DNA of 64,000 nucleotides, from assembly GCA_002377855.1 (NCBI GenBank), contig DFQQ01000006.1, forward strand, positions 41,395 through 105,394, in the 5' to 3' direction. Shown piece after piece: positions 18,695-28,438 of this stretch. This DNA comes from Acidovorax delafieldii (GTDB lineage Bacteria; Pseudomonadota; Gammaproteobacteria; Burkholderiales; Burkholderiaceae_C). A program made the translations under genes and the position numbers. The notes under the pieces are model-generated. The model was not told where the DNA came from, made no database searches, and saw nothing but the letters and a program-made list of their open reading frames with translations. Numbering within the stretch: position 1 is the first letter of the stretch; the number at the start of each line of letters is the position of its first letter.

Positions 18695-19609
18695 TCAGAT
18701 GTCTTCGAGCAATGGATAGGGAAGAGTCTGCAATTGCAAGGCAACGCCACCGGTTGCGCCCACCTGCAGCGGGTGCTCGGTGGCTGCAATCTGCAAGGAG
18801 ACCAGCGCATCGACACCGCCGTGGGGCGAGGGGGCTACCTGCACCACGGTGCCGCACGGCTGCTCGAGATCGTCTTGCGTGAATACCTCGCTGCCTACCG
18901 TAAAACCGCTGCTCGCATGGGCGATATAGGTGCGACGCTTGAGCGTGCCGCGGAACTGGCTGCGTGCCACCACTTCCTGGCCGGGGTAACAGCCCTTTTT
19001 GAAATTCACACCTCCCACGGATTCATAGTTGAGCATTTGCGGCACGAACGCCTCGCTCAACGGGGCTGTCAAGGTCGGCACGGCGCTTTGCACCTCGCTC
19101 CAAAGCCAAAGGGATGCGTCCAGTGCGGGGCCTTGGGGCGCTGGGTTGCCCTGAGGAGCCACCCACAGAGCGCGCGGTTGGCCCGCAGCCGGGTACAAAT
19201 GCACCAGGGTTGCCTGGTCAAAATCGGCTTTGGCCCACGGCTCATAAGCGCCACCAGCTATTGATTTAAGAGCGTCTCCAGCCACGCCGTACAGTGCAAA
19301 GTCTGCGGTGGCATCGCTGAGCTTGGCCTTGGCGCGCAGAACGAACATGGACAGGCGCTTGAGTGTGGGGGTCAGCAAGTCCTGGCTGCACACCAGCAGC
19401 ACCTCGGTGGCGCTGCGCTTGAAGCCGATGAAGCTCGCCTGCATGCGCCCTTTGGCAGAGAGAAACGCTGCCAGCCGGGCGTGCTGCATGTCCAGCAGCG
19501 CAAAGTCCTGCGTCAACTGGCCGTGGAGGAATTTCGCGGCGTCTTCGCCTTGCACGCGAATCACGCCGAGGTGGGACAGGGGGGCAATACCGTTCAGAAG
19601 CTGCGTCAT
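18695..19609 (-). CDS. ygfZ: Folate-binding YgfZ/IbaG-type protein (Fe-S cluster maintenance)
   Basis: A 304-residue relative of the T-protein of glycine cleavage. The diagnostic motif KGCYPGQE lies at about 206-212, with the essential Cys at 207. YgfZ proteins bind tetrahydrofolate and support repair or assembly of certain Fe-S enzymes such as MiaB. The start at 19609 (MTQLLNGIAPL) leaves just nine bases to the divergent mltG start, so the two promoters must overlap the opposite coding regions. Confidence 0.93.
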   Translation of the reverse strand: MTQLLNGIAPLSHLGVIRVQGEDAAKFLHGQLTQDFALLDMQHARLAAFLSAKGRMQASFIGFKRSATEVLLVCSQDLLTPTLKRLSMFVLRAKAKLSDATADFALYGVAGDALKSIAGGAYEPWAKADFDQATLVHLYPAAGQPRALWVAPQGNPAPQGPALDASLWLWSEVQSAVPTLTAPLSEAFVPQMLNYESVGGVNFKKGCYPGQEVVARSQFRGTLKRRTYIAHASSGFTVGSEVFTQDDLEQPCGTVVQVAPSPHGGVDALVSLQIAATEHPLQVGATGGVALQLQTLPYPLLEDI

Positions 19610-19618
19610 GGCTGAATT

Positions 19619-20644
19619 ATGATGCCCCCTCCTTTTCACACAGGCAGCAGGGTTGTGCGACGTTTACTGGCATGGGTTTTTGTTCTCTTGATCGCCTGCG
19701 GCGCCGCTGCCGCATGGTGGTTGCACGAACCCCTGGTCACTGGCGCGCAGCCGCTGGAGCTGGCGATCGAGCCGGGAACCACCCCGCGTGGCGTGGCCCG
19801 CGACGTGGTCACAGCGGGAGCCCAGACCAACGCGCAATTGCTGTACGCCTGGTTCAGGTTGTCAGGGCAAGATCGGCAGATCAAGGCCGGCAACTATGAA
19901 ATCCCCGTCGGCACCACTCCGCGCAGCTTGCTGCGCATGCTGGTGCGTGGAGAGGAGGCTCTTCGCACGCTGACGGTGGTGGAAGGCTGGACCTTCCGCC
20001 AAATACGCCAGGCGCTGGCCAAGGAAGAGCAGATCAAGCAGGACACCGCCCAGCTCAGTGCTGAGCAAATCATGGAACAACTGGGTCGCCCTGGCGTGCA
20101 CCCGGAAGGCCGTTTCTTTCCAGACACCTACTCCTACGCCAAGGGCTCCAGCGACTTGGCGCTGTTGCGCCGTGCCTTGCACGCCATGGACCGCAGGCTG
20201 GAAGCCGCATGGGCTTTGCGCTCGCCGGATGTGCCACTCAAGTCCCCCGACGAGGCTTTGATTTTGGCCAGCATCGTTGAGAAGGAAACCGGCCGGGCCA
20301 GCGACCGGACGCAGATTGCGGGCGTGTTCGCCAATCGCTTGCGGGCCGGAATGCTGCTGCAGACCGATCCCACCGTAATCTACGGGCTGGGCGACAAATT
20401 TGATGGCAACCTGCGCCGCCGCGACCTGCAGGCAGACACGCCCTGGAACACCTACACCCGCCCGGGCCTGCCCCCGACACCCATTGCCATGCCGGGCAAG
20501 GCGGCTTTGCTGGCGGCTGTGCAACCCGCCTCCACACGGGCGTTGTACTTTGTTGCCAAGGGCGATGGATCCAGCCATTTCAGTCCCAGCCTGGAAGAGC
20601 ACAACCGCGCCGTGAATCGCTACCAGCGGGGGCAATCCCAGTAA
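19619..20644 (+). CDS. mltG: Endolytic murein transglycosylase
   Basis: Inner-membrane lytic transglycosylase that cuts nascent peptidoglycan strands. The 341-residue protein has one N-terminal membrane helix (about 15-34), a LysM-like subdomain and the YceG catalytic domain with LASIVEKETGRASDR, where the Glu at about 221 is the expected catalytic acid; TDPTVIYGLG and TPWNTYTRPGLPPTPI are further family motifs. It heads the run mltG-tmk-holB-pilZ-tatD-ankyrin. Confidence 0.96.
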   Translation: MMPPPFHTGSRVVRRLLAWVFVLLIACGAAAAWWLHEPLVTGAQPLELAIEPGTTPRGVARDVVTAGAQTNAQLLYAWFRLSGQDRQIKAGNYEIPVGTTPRSLLRMLVRGEEALRTLTVVEGWTFRQIRQALAKEEQIKQDTAQLSAEQIMEQLGRPGVHPEGRFFPDTYSYAKGSSDLALLRRALHAMDRRLEAAWALRSPDVPLKSPDEALILASIVEKETGRASDRTQIAGVFANRLRAGMLLQTDPTVIYGLGDKFDGNLRRRDLQADTPWNTYTRPGLPPTPIAMPGKAALLAAVQPASTRALYFVAKGDGSSHFSPSLEEHNRAVNRYQRGQSQ

Positions 20645-20724
20645 GTCACCCGTGCGCGGCGACGCGGCGCTCGCTCGGCAGGCCCCAGTTGCGCGGGGGC
20701 GCGGCTTCACCATTGAAGGGTTTC

Positions 20725-21402
20725 ATGTCACGTTCTGGCTTATTCATCTCGTTCGAAGGCATTGATGGTGCGGGCAAGTCGTCGCACATTGAAGGCCTGG
20801 CGCAGGCCTTTCGCTCACAGGGGCGCAGCGTTACGCTGAGTCGCGAGCCCGGCGGCACGCCGTTGGCCGAGAAGCTGCGCGAACTGGTCTTGAACGCCCC
20901 GATGGACGCGTTGACCGAGGCGCTTTTGATCTTTGCTGCCCGGCGCGATCATCTGTGCCAGGTCATTGAACCCGCACTGGCGCGTGGCGATGTGGTGCTG
21001 TGCGACCGTTTCACCGACGCCACGTTTGCGTACCAGGGGGCAGGGCGGGGCTTTGATTTGGGATTGCTATCAATTTTGGAGCGCATGGCGCAGACAGGGG
21101 TTGCGCCAGAACCGGATTTGATGCGCGAACCGGACTTGACGGTGTGGTTTGACCTGCCCCCGGAAGTGGCTGCCCAGCGGCTGGCCGGAGCGCGCGTACC
21201 CGACCGGTTCGAAGCCCAGCCGGTTGAGTTCTTCCGGCGTGTTGCGCAGGGCTACGCCGACCGTGCGGCGGCGGCTCCACAGCGATTCGCCCGCCTCGAC
21301 GCCGCCCAAGACCGTCATCGCGTGTGGCAACAACTCACCAGCGTTTTTGTCCGCAAGGGTTGGCTTTCAGTCATGGTGCCCACGCCGGGAGTCGTCTCGT
21401 GA
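20725..21402 (+). CDS. tmk: Thymidylate kinase
   Basis: Phosphorylates dTMP to dTDP. The 225-residue protein has the Walker A loop GIDGAGKSS, the DR(Y/F) motif CDRFTDATFAYQGAGRG and the lid region. The ATG at 20725 gives MSRSGLFISFEGIDG; the frame is open a dozen codons upstream without family similarity. The stop overlaps the holB start by four bases (GTGA), implying translational coupling. Confidence 0.97.
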   Translation: MSRSGLFISFEGIDGAGKSSHIEGLAQAFRSQGRSVTLSREPGGTPLAEKLRELVLNAPMDALTEALLIFAARRDHLCQVIEPALARGDVVLCDRFTDATFAYQGAGRGFDLGLLSILERMAQTGVAPEPDLMREPDLTVWFDLPPEVAAQRLAGARVPDRFEAQPVEFFRRVAQGYADRAAAAPQRFARLDAAQDRHRVWQQLTSVFVRKGWLSVMVPTPGVVS

Positions 21403-22436
21403 GTGGTTCGCCTACCTCTGAAGTATTGGCACTTGCGCCCTGGATAGCGGCGCAGCGCTCCACCTTGCTGTCGCAGCGCGGTCATGCGTGGCTGCTGCAG
21501 GGCCCCTCTGGCTTGGGCCAATACGCCCTGGCCATGGAACTGGTGCGTGCCTGGATGTGCGACGCGCCCACCCCGCAAGGCGCATGCGGTCACTGCGCGA
21601 GCTGCCACGCCATCGATGTACGCACCCATGCCGATGTCTGCGTTCTCATGCCGGAGGTCCAGATGATGGAGTTGGGCTGGCCTCTGTCGGAAAAGGCCCA
21701 GGCTGACATTGACGATAAAAAACGCAAACCCAGCCGTGAAATCCGCGTGGAGGCCATGCGTGATGCGGTGGAGTTCTCGCAGCGCACATCTGCGCGGGGA
21801 CGCGGCAAGGCGGTGCTGGTGTACCCCGCCGAGCAAATGAACCACGTCACGGCCAATGCCTTGCTCAAAACTCTGGAAGAGCCGCCGGGCGATGTACGCT
21901 TTGTGTTGGCCAGCGAGGCAGCGCACCAGTTGCTGCCCACGATTCGCAGTCGTTGCCTCGGCCACACCATGGTGTGGCCCGCGCAGGGCGAGATGCTGCA
22001 GTGGCTGCAATCGCAGGGCATTGGTGCGGACGCTGCCACGGCTTTCTTGCGCGCTGCCGGCGGTCGGCCCGGTGACGCGCTGGCGGTAGCGCGTTCGGGG
22101 CGCAGTCCCCAAGCCTGGGCATCATTGCCGCAGGCTATGGCACGCGGCGACGTTACTGCACTGGGCGATTGGACGCCGCCCCAGGCCATTGATGCTTTGC
22201 AAAAGCTCTGCCACGACCTGCTGGCCCTGGCGGTGGGGGCTGCACCGCGTTACTTTGCCGCAGCGGATTTGCCCAAGCCGCCGCCACTGGCTTCGCTCAC
22301 GCGCTGGTCCAAATCTCTGGCCAAGGAGGCGCGCACCGCAGACCATCCTTTCAATGCCGGGCTCATGCTGGAGGCGCTTGTCGCCCAGGCGCGAAACACC
22401 CTACACTCCAGGCAATCAACGCATTCGTCACCATGA
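21399..22436 (+). CDS. holB: DNA polymerase III delta-prime subunit
   Basis: Clamp-loader subunit of the replicative polymerase, about 345 residues. It has the AAA+ core with a degenerate P-loop (GPSGLGQYALA), the zinc-binding CGHCASC cluster, NALLKTLEEPP (sensor/SRC neighbourhood) and TIRSRC. The GTG at 21399 overlaps the tmk stop, and its own stop overlaps the pilZ start (ATGA). The gene order tmk-holB-pilZ-tatD is the same as I know from pseudomonads. Confidence 0.95.
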   Translation: MSGSPTSEVLALAPWIAAQRSTLLSQRGHAWLLQGPSGLGQYALAMELVRAWMCDAPTPQGACGHCASCHAIDVRTHADVCVLMPEVQMMELGWPLSEKAQADIDDKKRKPSREIRVEAMRDAVEFSQRTSARGRGKAVLVYPAEQMNHVTANALLKTLEEPPGDVRFVLASEAAHQLLPTIRSRCLGHTMVWPAQGEMLQWLQSQGIGADAATAFLRAAGGRPGDALAVARSGRSPQAWASLPQAMARGDVTALGDWTPPQAIDALQKLCHDLLALAVGAAPRYFAAADLPKPPPLASLTRWSKSLAKEARTADHPFNAGLMLEALVAQARNTLHSRQSTHSSP

Positions 22437-22792
22437 GCACTCCGTCCACCGCCCCCCGTCCCAGCGTCATGCAGCTGGCCATCAAGGAAAAGGGCGCTTT
22501 GTATGCTGCGTATATCCCGTTCTTTGTGGAAGGTGGGATTTTTGTGCCGACCCAGCGCGACTACAAGCTGGGGGATGACGTGTACGTACTGCTCACACTG
22601 CCCGACGATACGCAACGCTACCCCGTGGCGGGGCGCGTGGCCTGGGTCACGCCTGCGCGCGCCGCCGGGAACCGGACGCAGGGCGTTGGTATCCAATTCC
22701 CGAAGGACGACAAATCTCGCCTGCTCAAGCTCAAGATCGAAGAAATCCTGGGAACTGCACTGGGCTCCGAGCGTCCTACCCAGACCATCTGA
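22433..22792 (+). CDS. pilZ: PilZ-type type IV pilus assembly protein
   Basis: A 119-residue single-domain PilZ protein (AAYIPFFVEGGIFVP, VYVLLTLPDD, GRVAWVTP, GVGIQF). It lacks the RxxxR and D/NxSxxG motifs of c-di-GMP-binding PilZ domains, as does the founding PilZ of type IV pili. Position between holB and tatD matches the classical pilZ locus, which supports the specific name. A terminator follows it. Confidence 0.9.
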   Translation: MSTPSTAPRPSVMQLAIKEKGALYAAYIPFFVEGGIFVPTQRDYKLGDDVYVLLTLPDDTQRYPVAGRVAWVTPARAAGNRTQGVGIQFPKDDKSRLLKLKIEEILGTALGSERPTQTI

Positions 22793-22811
22793 TGGCGCCG
22801 CCGCGCCCTGT

Positions 22812-22841
22812 GCCGACCCGCGCTGGCTGGTCGGCTTTTTT
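22812..22841 (+). terminator. Rho-independent terminator after pilZ
   Basis: Stem GCCGACC / GGTCGGC with a short loop, followed by a T run. tatD starts 14 bases later, so tatD may depend on readthrough or on a promoter of its own. Confidence 0.85.
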
Positions 22842-22854
22842 ATTTTGATGCCGC

Positions 22855-23661
22855 ATGTTTACCGATTCGCACTGCCACCTCTCGTTTCCTGAGCTTGTCA
22901 CCCAGATGCCAGCCATTCGTCAGGCGATGGCCGAAGCGCGCGTTGAGCGGGCGCTGTGCATATGCACGACCATGGAAGAGTTTGGGGACGTGCACGCGCT
23001 GGCGTTGAGCTACGACAATTTCTGGAGCACCGTGGGGGTGCACCCCGACAACGAAGGCGTGCAAGAACCCACCGTTGAGGACCTGCTGGAAAAAGCCGCC
23101 TTGCCGCGTGTCGTGGCCATCGGCGAAACGGGCCTCGACTACTACGGCATGGAAGATCGCAAGGGGGGGCGCAGCATTGCCGACCTGGAATGGCAGCGCA
23201 ATCGGTTTCGTACCCATATCCATGCCGCACGCGCGTGCGGCAAACCTTTGATCATTCACACCCGCAGCGCGTCGGATGACACTTTGGCCATCTTGCGTGA
23301 AGAAGGCGAGGATGGGGCCGCCAACAGGGCAGGCGGGGTGTTCCACTGTTTTACCGAATCCATGCAAGTGGCCCGCGCTGCACTGGACTTGGGGTACTAC
23401 TTGTCGTTCTCTGGAATCATCACCTTCAAGAATGCCCAGGACCTGCGCGACGTGGTGGCGTTTGCTCCATTGGATCGGATCCTCATTGAGACCGACAGCC
23501 CCTATCTCGCTCCAGTGCCGTATCGAGGCAAAACCAACAACCCTTCGTATGTGCCTTACGTGGCACAGCAGGTTGCTGCGTCGAAAGGGGTATCGGTGCA
23601 GGACGTGGCGGAGGTCACCAGCCGCAATTTCGAAACCCTGTTCAAAGAGGTGGTTGCATGA
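22855..23661 (+). CDS. tatD: TatD-family metal-dependent DNase
   Basis: A 268-residue TIM-barrel hydrolase of the TatD family. Motifs: FTDSHCHL at the N-terminus (two metal-binding His), GETGLDYY with the bridging Glu, IIHTRSASDD, VFHCFTES and ETDSPYLAPVPYRGKTNNPSY at the C-terminal active site. These proteins act as 3'-5' DNases or related phosphohydrolases. Its stop overlaps the ankyrin gene start by four bases. Confidence 0.95.
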   Translation: MFTDSHCHLSFPELVTQMPAIRQAMAEARVERALCICTTMEEFGDVHALALSYDNFWSTVGVHPDNEGVQEPTVEDLLEKAALPRVVAIGETGLDYYGMEDRKGGRSIADLEWQRNRFRTHIHAARACGKPLIIHTRSASDDTLAILREEGEDGAANRAGGVFHCFTESMQVARAALDLGYYLSFSGIITFKNAQDLRDVVAFAPLDRILIETDSPYLAPVPYRGKTNNPSYVPYVAQQVAASKGVSVQDVAEVTSRNFETLFKEVVA

Positions 23662-24329
23662 TCAAGCGGCGTGCATTGGTGCTTGTGGCCGGGGCATCAG
23701 CAGCGTCTACGCTGGCCCTCGCTGGCTCGTATGAAGACTTTTTCACCGCTATTTTGCGGGACGATCCAGACACCATCACGGCTTTGTTGCGACGGGGCTT
23801 TGATCCAAACACCCGCGATGCCAAGGGGCAGGTAGGCTTGGTCATTGCATTGCAACAAGAATCCGGCAAGGCCTTTGACGCATTGCTGGCATCGCGCCAG
23901 ACGCAGGTAGAGGCGCGCAATGCCCAGGACGAAAGCCCTCTGATGATGGCCGCCATCAAAGGCAACGTGGACGCCGTCCAGAAACTGATCGCGCGCGAGG
24001 CCGGCGTCAACAAGACCGGCTGGACGCCTTTGCACTACGCGGCTTCTGGCGGCACCGATCAGCATCTTCGCGTGGCCGCGTTGCTGTTGGAAAACCACGC
24101 CTATATCGATGCTGCGTCACCCAACGGGACCACCCCGTTGATGATGGCTTCGCAGTATGGATCCGCAGATATCGTGAAGTTCCTGCTCGACGAGGGCGCC
24201 GATCCTACCCTCAAGAACCGACTGGGTCTGACGGCCGTGAATTTTGCGCAGCGGGTGAGCCGCAGTGAAGTGGCGGCTCAATTGGCGGCAGCCATCCGCA
24301 AGCGCCAACCCAATGCGGGGTCGTGGTAA
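23658..24329 (+). CDS. Exported ankyrin-repeat protein
   Basis: A 223-residue protein with an N-terminal signal peptide (MIKRRALVLVAGASAASTLA, with paired Arg) followed by about four to five ankyrin repeats, for example DESPLMMAAIKGNVDAVQKL, TGWTPLHYAASGG and TTPLMMASQYGSADIVKFL. It probably acts as a periplasmic protein-binding scaffold; partners are unknown. It is coupled to tatD by an ATGA overlap. Confidence 0.88.
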   Translation: MIKRRALVLVAGASAASTLALAGSYEDFFTAILRDDPDTITALLRRGFDPNTRDAKGQVGLVIALQQESGKAFDALLASRQTQVEARNAQDESPLMMAAIKGNVDAVQKLIAREAGVNKTGWTPLHYAASGGTDQHLRVAALLLENHAYIDAASPNGTTPLMMASQYGSADIVKFLLDEGADPTLKNRLGLTAVNFAQRVSRSEVAAQLAAAIRKRQPNAGSW

Positions 24330-24425
24330 TCCCGGGCTCGAGAAGCATCCTCTCAGGTTGACATAGACAGAATCTGGCATCGCCACCCTGGCCGCGATGG
24401 CTGCGCGGCTGGCTGCTGTCAATGC

Positions 24426-26213
24426 TCACAGGGCGACAGGCGTACCAGTGCGGTTTTGCAGGCGGGCATACAGGCCGCCGGATGCGATGAGTTGCGCGTG
24501 CGTGCCTTGCTCAACAATGGTGCCACGTTCCATCACCACCACCCGGTCGGCATGCTCAATCGTCGACAGCCGATGCGCAATCACCAATGTGGTCCGTCCT
24601 TGCATCAGGCGCTGCAATGCGTCTTGGACCAAACGTTCTGATTCGGTGTCCAGCGCCGAAGTGGCCTCATCGAGTATCAGGATGGGCGCATTCTTGTACA
24701 GCGCACGCGCGATGGCCAATCGTTGTCGCTGCCCTCCTGACAGTTGCGCTGCGTTGTGGCCTGCCACTGTGTGGATGCCTTGAGGTAGCGCAGCAATGTG
24801 ATCGGCCAAATTGGCGGCAGCCAAGCATTCGTGCACCCGACGTTCGTCCATGGCACTGCCCAGCGCCACGTTGGCCGCGATGGTGTCGTTGAACATCACC
24901 ACGTCCTGGCTCACCATTGCAAACTGACTGCGCAGCGAGGCCAGGTTCCACGAGCCCAATTCTTGCCCGTCGAGCGTGATGCTGCCCCGACTGTTGTTGA
25001 TGAAGCGCGGCAAAAGGTTGACCAAAGTGGTCTTGCCAGCGCCCGACGGCCCCACCAAGGCGACCACCTCGCCCGGCGCAACCCGCAGGCTGATGTTGTC
25101 GAGCGCCGGGGCATGGTCGGCGGCGAAAGAAACGCTCACCTGGCTCAGCACGATCTCGCCCTGCACCCTATCCGTGCTGTAGGACCCTTGTGTTTCTGCG
25201 CCTGTGTCGCCCAGCAACGACAGACCGCGCTCGAGCGCCGCCACCCCTCGTGTGATCGGGTTGGCCACGTCGGCCAGCCTGCGGATGGGTGCAATCAGCA
25301 TCAGCATGGCTGTGATGAAGGAGACAAAACCGCCCACCGTGACGTCCTTCGAATCCACCACACCACGGCTTTGCCACAACGCAATGCAGATCACCACCGA
25401 AAGCGCTGCGGCCGCCAGCAGCTGCGTCAGCGGGGTCATGGCTGCAGACGCAATGGTGGATTTGATTGCCAGGCGGCGCAGGCTCTGGCTCAGCGCGCCA
25501 AACCGGCTTGCCTGGCCTTGTTGGGCGCCGTGCAGGCGCACCATGCGGTGGGCGAGCACGTTCTCCTCGACCACGTAGGCAAGCTCATCGGTGGCCTGCT
25601 GGCTGACCTTGGTGAGGTGGTACAGGCGGCGTGACAGCGTCTTCATGATCCACGCCACGCCGGGCACCACCACCGCCACAATCAGCGTCAGCTGCCAATT
25701 CAGGTACAGCAGATACCCCAGCAGGGCCAGCAGCGTAAAACCGTCTCTTGAAAGGCCCAGCAGCGCCTGCACCAGCAGGTTGGATCCGTTCTGCACCTCA
25801 TAGACCACTGTGTTCGACAGTGCGCTGGCCGACTGGCGTCCAAACAATCCCATCTCTGCCGCCAGCACCCGGTCAAACAACGCCTTTCGCAGCAGCAGCA
25901 TGCCTTCATTGGCAATTTTGGCCAGTGCATACTGCCCCACAAACTGCGCAAGACCCCGCACAAGGAACACGCCCATGATGGCCAGAGGAACGGTCCATAA
26001 CTGCAGGGTGCCCTGCGTGAAACCCTTGTCCAGCAACGGTTGCAAAAGTGCCGGGATCATGGGTTCCGTCACTGCGCCCACCAGCGTGGCGGCAATGGCC
26101 AGGCCCCATGCCAGACGCTGGTGCCCGAAGTACACGGCCAGTCGGGCCAGTCTGGTCATCAAGGGAAGGGGCGGGGCTGAGGGCTGTGCGCCCCGGGATT
26201 CATTTGCTTGCAT
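24426..26213 (-). CDS. msbA: Lipid A export ABC transporter MsbA
   Basis: Half-transporter of 595 residues that flips lipid A-core across the inner membrane. The N-terminal part has six membrane helices. The C-terminal ATPase has Walker A GPSGAGKTT, signature LSGGQRQR, Walker B ILILDEATSALD and the switch His in VIAHRLST. Overall sequence and length fit MsbA rather than a drug exporter. lpxK and kdsB, often its neighbours, lie 20 kb away. The 96 bases between it and the convergent ankyrin gene hold nothing I recognise. Confidence 0.92.
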   Translation of the reverse strand: MQANESRGAQPSAPPLPLMTRLARLAVYFGHQRLAWGLAIAATLVGAVTEPMIPALLQPLLDKGFTQGTLQLWTVPLAIMGVFLVRGLAQFVGQYALAKIANEGMLLLRKALFDRVLAAEMGLFGRQSASALSNTVVYEVQNGSNLLVQALLGLSRDGFTLLALLGYLLYLNWQLTLIVAVVVPGVAWIMKTLSRRLYHLTKVSQQATDELAYVVEENVLAHRMVRLHGAQQGQASRFGALSQSLRRLAIKSTIASAAMTPLTQLLAAAALSVVICIALWQSRGVVDSKDVTVGGFVSFITAMLMLIAPIRRLADVANPITRGVAALERGLSLLGDTGAETQGSYSTDRVQGEIVLSQVSVSFAADHAPALDNISLRVAPGEVVALVGPSGAGKTTLVNLLPRFINNSRGSITLDGQELGSWNLASLRSQFAMVSQDVVMFNDTIAANVALGSAMDERRVHECLAAANLADHIAALPQGIHTVAGHNAAQLSGGQRQRLAIARALYKNAPILILDEATSALDTESERLVQDALQRLMQGRTTLVIAHRLSTIEHADRVVVMERGTIVEQGTHAQLIASGGLYARLQNRTGTPVAL

Positions 26214-26533
26214 GTGGTGCGGATTCTACGTTTGCATGCAGCGCAGCCGGGCGCCGGCCCAGCCTCGTCCCGGCTGCTCAGCCGAGCGCGCGGCTGGCGT
26301 GTGCGGCACTGCTGGTGCAGCGAATGTGCGAAAACGGACTACGCGAGGTCGGGCGCTCGTCTTGCTTTGCAATGTGGAGGCGCTCAAGCCCAATGCGAAT
26401 GAACCAGCCGGGCAAAAAATGCCCGCGCTCATCAGGGGTGCTGCACAGTTTGTCACAGGGGGCGCTGTCCAGTGTGTAACATTGAAGGCTGTCTTCCGCC
26501 ACGCGGCGATAGTTCGGCTACTTCTGGACGCCA
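26214..26533. other. Divergent intergenic region between msbA and tolB
   Basis: No convincing gene in 320 bases. Several frames stay open on both strands but none has a good start and family-like sequence. Promoters for msbA and tolB should lie here. tolQ, tolR and tolA are not upstream of tolB in this window. Confidence 0.5.
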
Positions 26534-27853
26534 ATGACCATCGAACAACATTCACACCAAACTCTCTCTGCGGCAACGCCGCACACCCCTCGCCGTCACG
26601 TGCTGGCTGCTCTGGCTGCCACATCAGCCATGCCGGCTCTGGCGCAATTCCGTGTAGAGGTGACCGGAGTGGGCCTGACGCAGTTGCCCATCGCCATCGC
26701 CCCGTTTCGTGGCGATGCGCAATCTCCTCAGAAAATCGCCTCGATCGTTCAAGCTGACTTGGAGCGCAGCGGGCAATTTCGCCCGGTGGATGCTTCAGGC
26801 GTTTCACTGGATGAGTCATCGCGCCCCGACGTCGCCATGTGGCGCCAAAAAAGCGCCGATTCTCTGGCCACCGGCAGCGTCACGCGCATGGCCGACGGTC
26901 GGTACGACGTGCGCTTCAGGCTTTGGGATGTGGTGCGTGGCCAAGACCTGGGGGGGCAGAGCTTTGTCGTGACCCAAGGTGACCTGCGCCTGGTGGCTCA
27001 CCGCATTGCAGATTTCATCTACGAAAAACTCACTGGCGAGCGCGGCGTGTTTTCCACACGCATCACCTATGTCACCAAGACCGGTTCGCGCTATAGCCTC
27101 TGGGTGGCAGACGCGGACGGTGAAAACGCACAGTCGGCGCTGTCCAGCCCCGAGCCGATCATTTCTCCGGCCTGGTCGCCCAGTGGGGGGCAGATCGCTT
27201 ATGTGTCGTTCGAATCGCGCAAGCCCGTGGTGTATGTCCACGACGTCGCCACGGGCCGCCGCAGGCTGATTGCAAACTTCCGCGGATCCAACAGCGCGCC
27301 CGCATGGGCTCCAGACGGGCGCACCCTGGCGGTCACGCTCAGCCGCGATGGCGGCTCCCAGCTTTACACGATCGACGCCAACGGCGGCGAACCCCGCCGC
27401 CTCATGCAAAGCTCGGGCATTGACACGGAGCCTGTGTTCTCCAGCGACGGCCGTAGCATCTACTTTGTGAGCGACCGGGGAGGTGCTCCACAGATTTACC
27501 GCGTGTCCACCAGTGGTGGCAACGCGGAACGCGTGACGTTTTCCGGCAGCTACAACATATCGCCGTCTATCAGCCCTGATGGCAAGTGGCTTGCATATAT
27601 CTCTCGCGTGGGCGGGGCCTTCAAACTGCATGTGATGGACCTCGCCTCGGGCACAGCCAACGCCATCACCGACACCAACGCGGATGAGAATCCAAGCTTT
27701 GCACCCAACAGTCGCCTGCTGGTGTATGCAACCCAGCAGCAAGGCCGTGAGGCGCTGATGACAACCACGCTGGATGGGAAAATCAAGGCACGCTTGGCAG
27801 GACAGGCCGGGGACATCCGCGAGCCCGACTGGGGCTCGTTTCAAAAACAATGA
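26534..27853 (+). CDS. tolB: Tol-Pal system beta-propeller protein TolB
   Basis: Periplasmic component of the Tol-Pal envelope system, 439 residues. A signal with paired Arg (PRRHVLAALAATSAMPALA) is followed by the TolB N-terminal domain and a beta-propeller of WD/TolB repeats such as SPAWSPSGGQIAYVS, NSAPAWAPDGRTLAVT and EPVFSSDGRSIYFVSD. TolB binds Pal and helps constrict the outer membrane at division. pal follows 45 bases downstream. Confidence 0.96.
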   Translation: MTIEQHSHQTLSAATPHTPRRHVLAALAATSAMPALAQFRVEVTGVGLTQLPIAIAPFRGDAQSPQKIASIVQADLERSGQFRPVDASGVSLDESSRPDVAMWRQKSADSLATGSVTRMADGRYDVRFRLWDVVRGQDLGGQSFVVTQGDLRLVAHRIADFIYEKLTGERGVFSTRITYVTKTGSRYSLWVADADGENAQSALSSPEPIISPAWSPSGGQIAYVSFESRKPVVYVHDVATGRRRLIANFRGSNSAPAWAPDGRTLAVTLSRDGGSQLYTIDANGGEPRRLMQSSGIDTEPVFSSDGRSIYFVSDRGGAPQIYRVSTSGGNAERVTFSGSYNISPSISPDGKWLAYISRVGGAFKLHVMDLASGTANAITDTNADENPSFAPNSRLLVYATQQQGREALMTTTLDGKIKARLAGQAGDIREPDWGSFQKQ

Positions 27854-27898
27854 ACTTTTGAGTTTTATTAGCAATCTGTAATTTTTGGAGATTTTTGG

Positions 27899-28438
27899 AT
27901 GATCAAACACGCAACTCTCGCTCTTTCGCTGGTCGCCCTGATGGCCGCTGGCTGCAGTTCAGGGGTCAAACTGGACGACGTTCCTGTGGAGGACAAAACT
28001 GGCTCTTCCTCTACTACCGGCAATGGCGCCAACTCGGGCAACACCAGCCAGAGTGGCGTGGCAGGCGTCGATCTGGGTCAGTCAGCGCGTGATGCTGCCG
28101 GCCCTGTGGGCGTGAGCCGTGTGGTGTATTTCGACTATGACAGCTACGTCATCAAGCCCGAATTCCAATCCCTGATCGAAGCCCATGCCCGTTTCATCAA
28201 GACTGGCGGCAACCGCAAGTTGATGGTGGAAGGACACACCGACGAACGCGGTGGTCGTGAGTACAACTTGGCCCTGGGTCAAAAGCGCGCTGAAGCCGTT
28301 CGCCGCGCGTTGGCTCTGCTGGGCGTGTCGGACGCGCAAGTGGAGGCCGTGAGTTTTGGCAAGGAAAAGCCTGCAGCCCAGGGCGGCACCGAAGAGGTGC
28401 ATGCAAAGAATCGCCGCGCTGAACTGTCGTATCGCTGA
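27899..28438 (+). CDS. pal: Peptidoglycan-associated lipoprotein
   Basis: Outer-membrane lipoprotein of 179 residues. The signal ends in a lipobox-like LMAAGC, a Ser/Gly-rich linker follows, and the C-terminal OmpA-like domain (VVYFDYDSYVIKPEFQ, VEGHTDERGGREYNLALGQ, RRAEL) binds peptidoglycan. TTGGAG supplies the ribosome-binding site. Its stop codon overlaps the cpoB start in a TGATG arrangement. Confidence 0.97.
   Translation: MIKHATLALSLVALMAAGCSSGVKLDDVPVEDKTGSSSTTGNGANSGNTSQSGVAGVDLGQSARDAAGPVGVSRVVYFDYDSYVIKPEFQSLIEAHARFIKTGGNRKLMVEGHTDERGGREYNLALGQKRAEAVRRALALLGVSDAQVEAVSFGKEKPAAQGGTEEVHAKNRRAELSYR

Noticed and set aside
19245..19275. Palindromic repeat fragments in ygfZ (and similarly in tmk near 21066 and lpxK near 46200)
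   Set aside because: Only the short AGCTAT/GCTATCAA end of the repeat is recognisable, without the AGCGCTT core; chance cannot be excluded.
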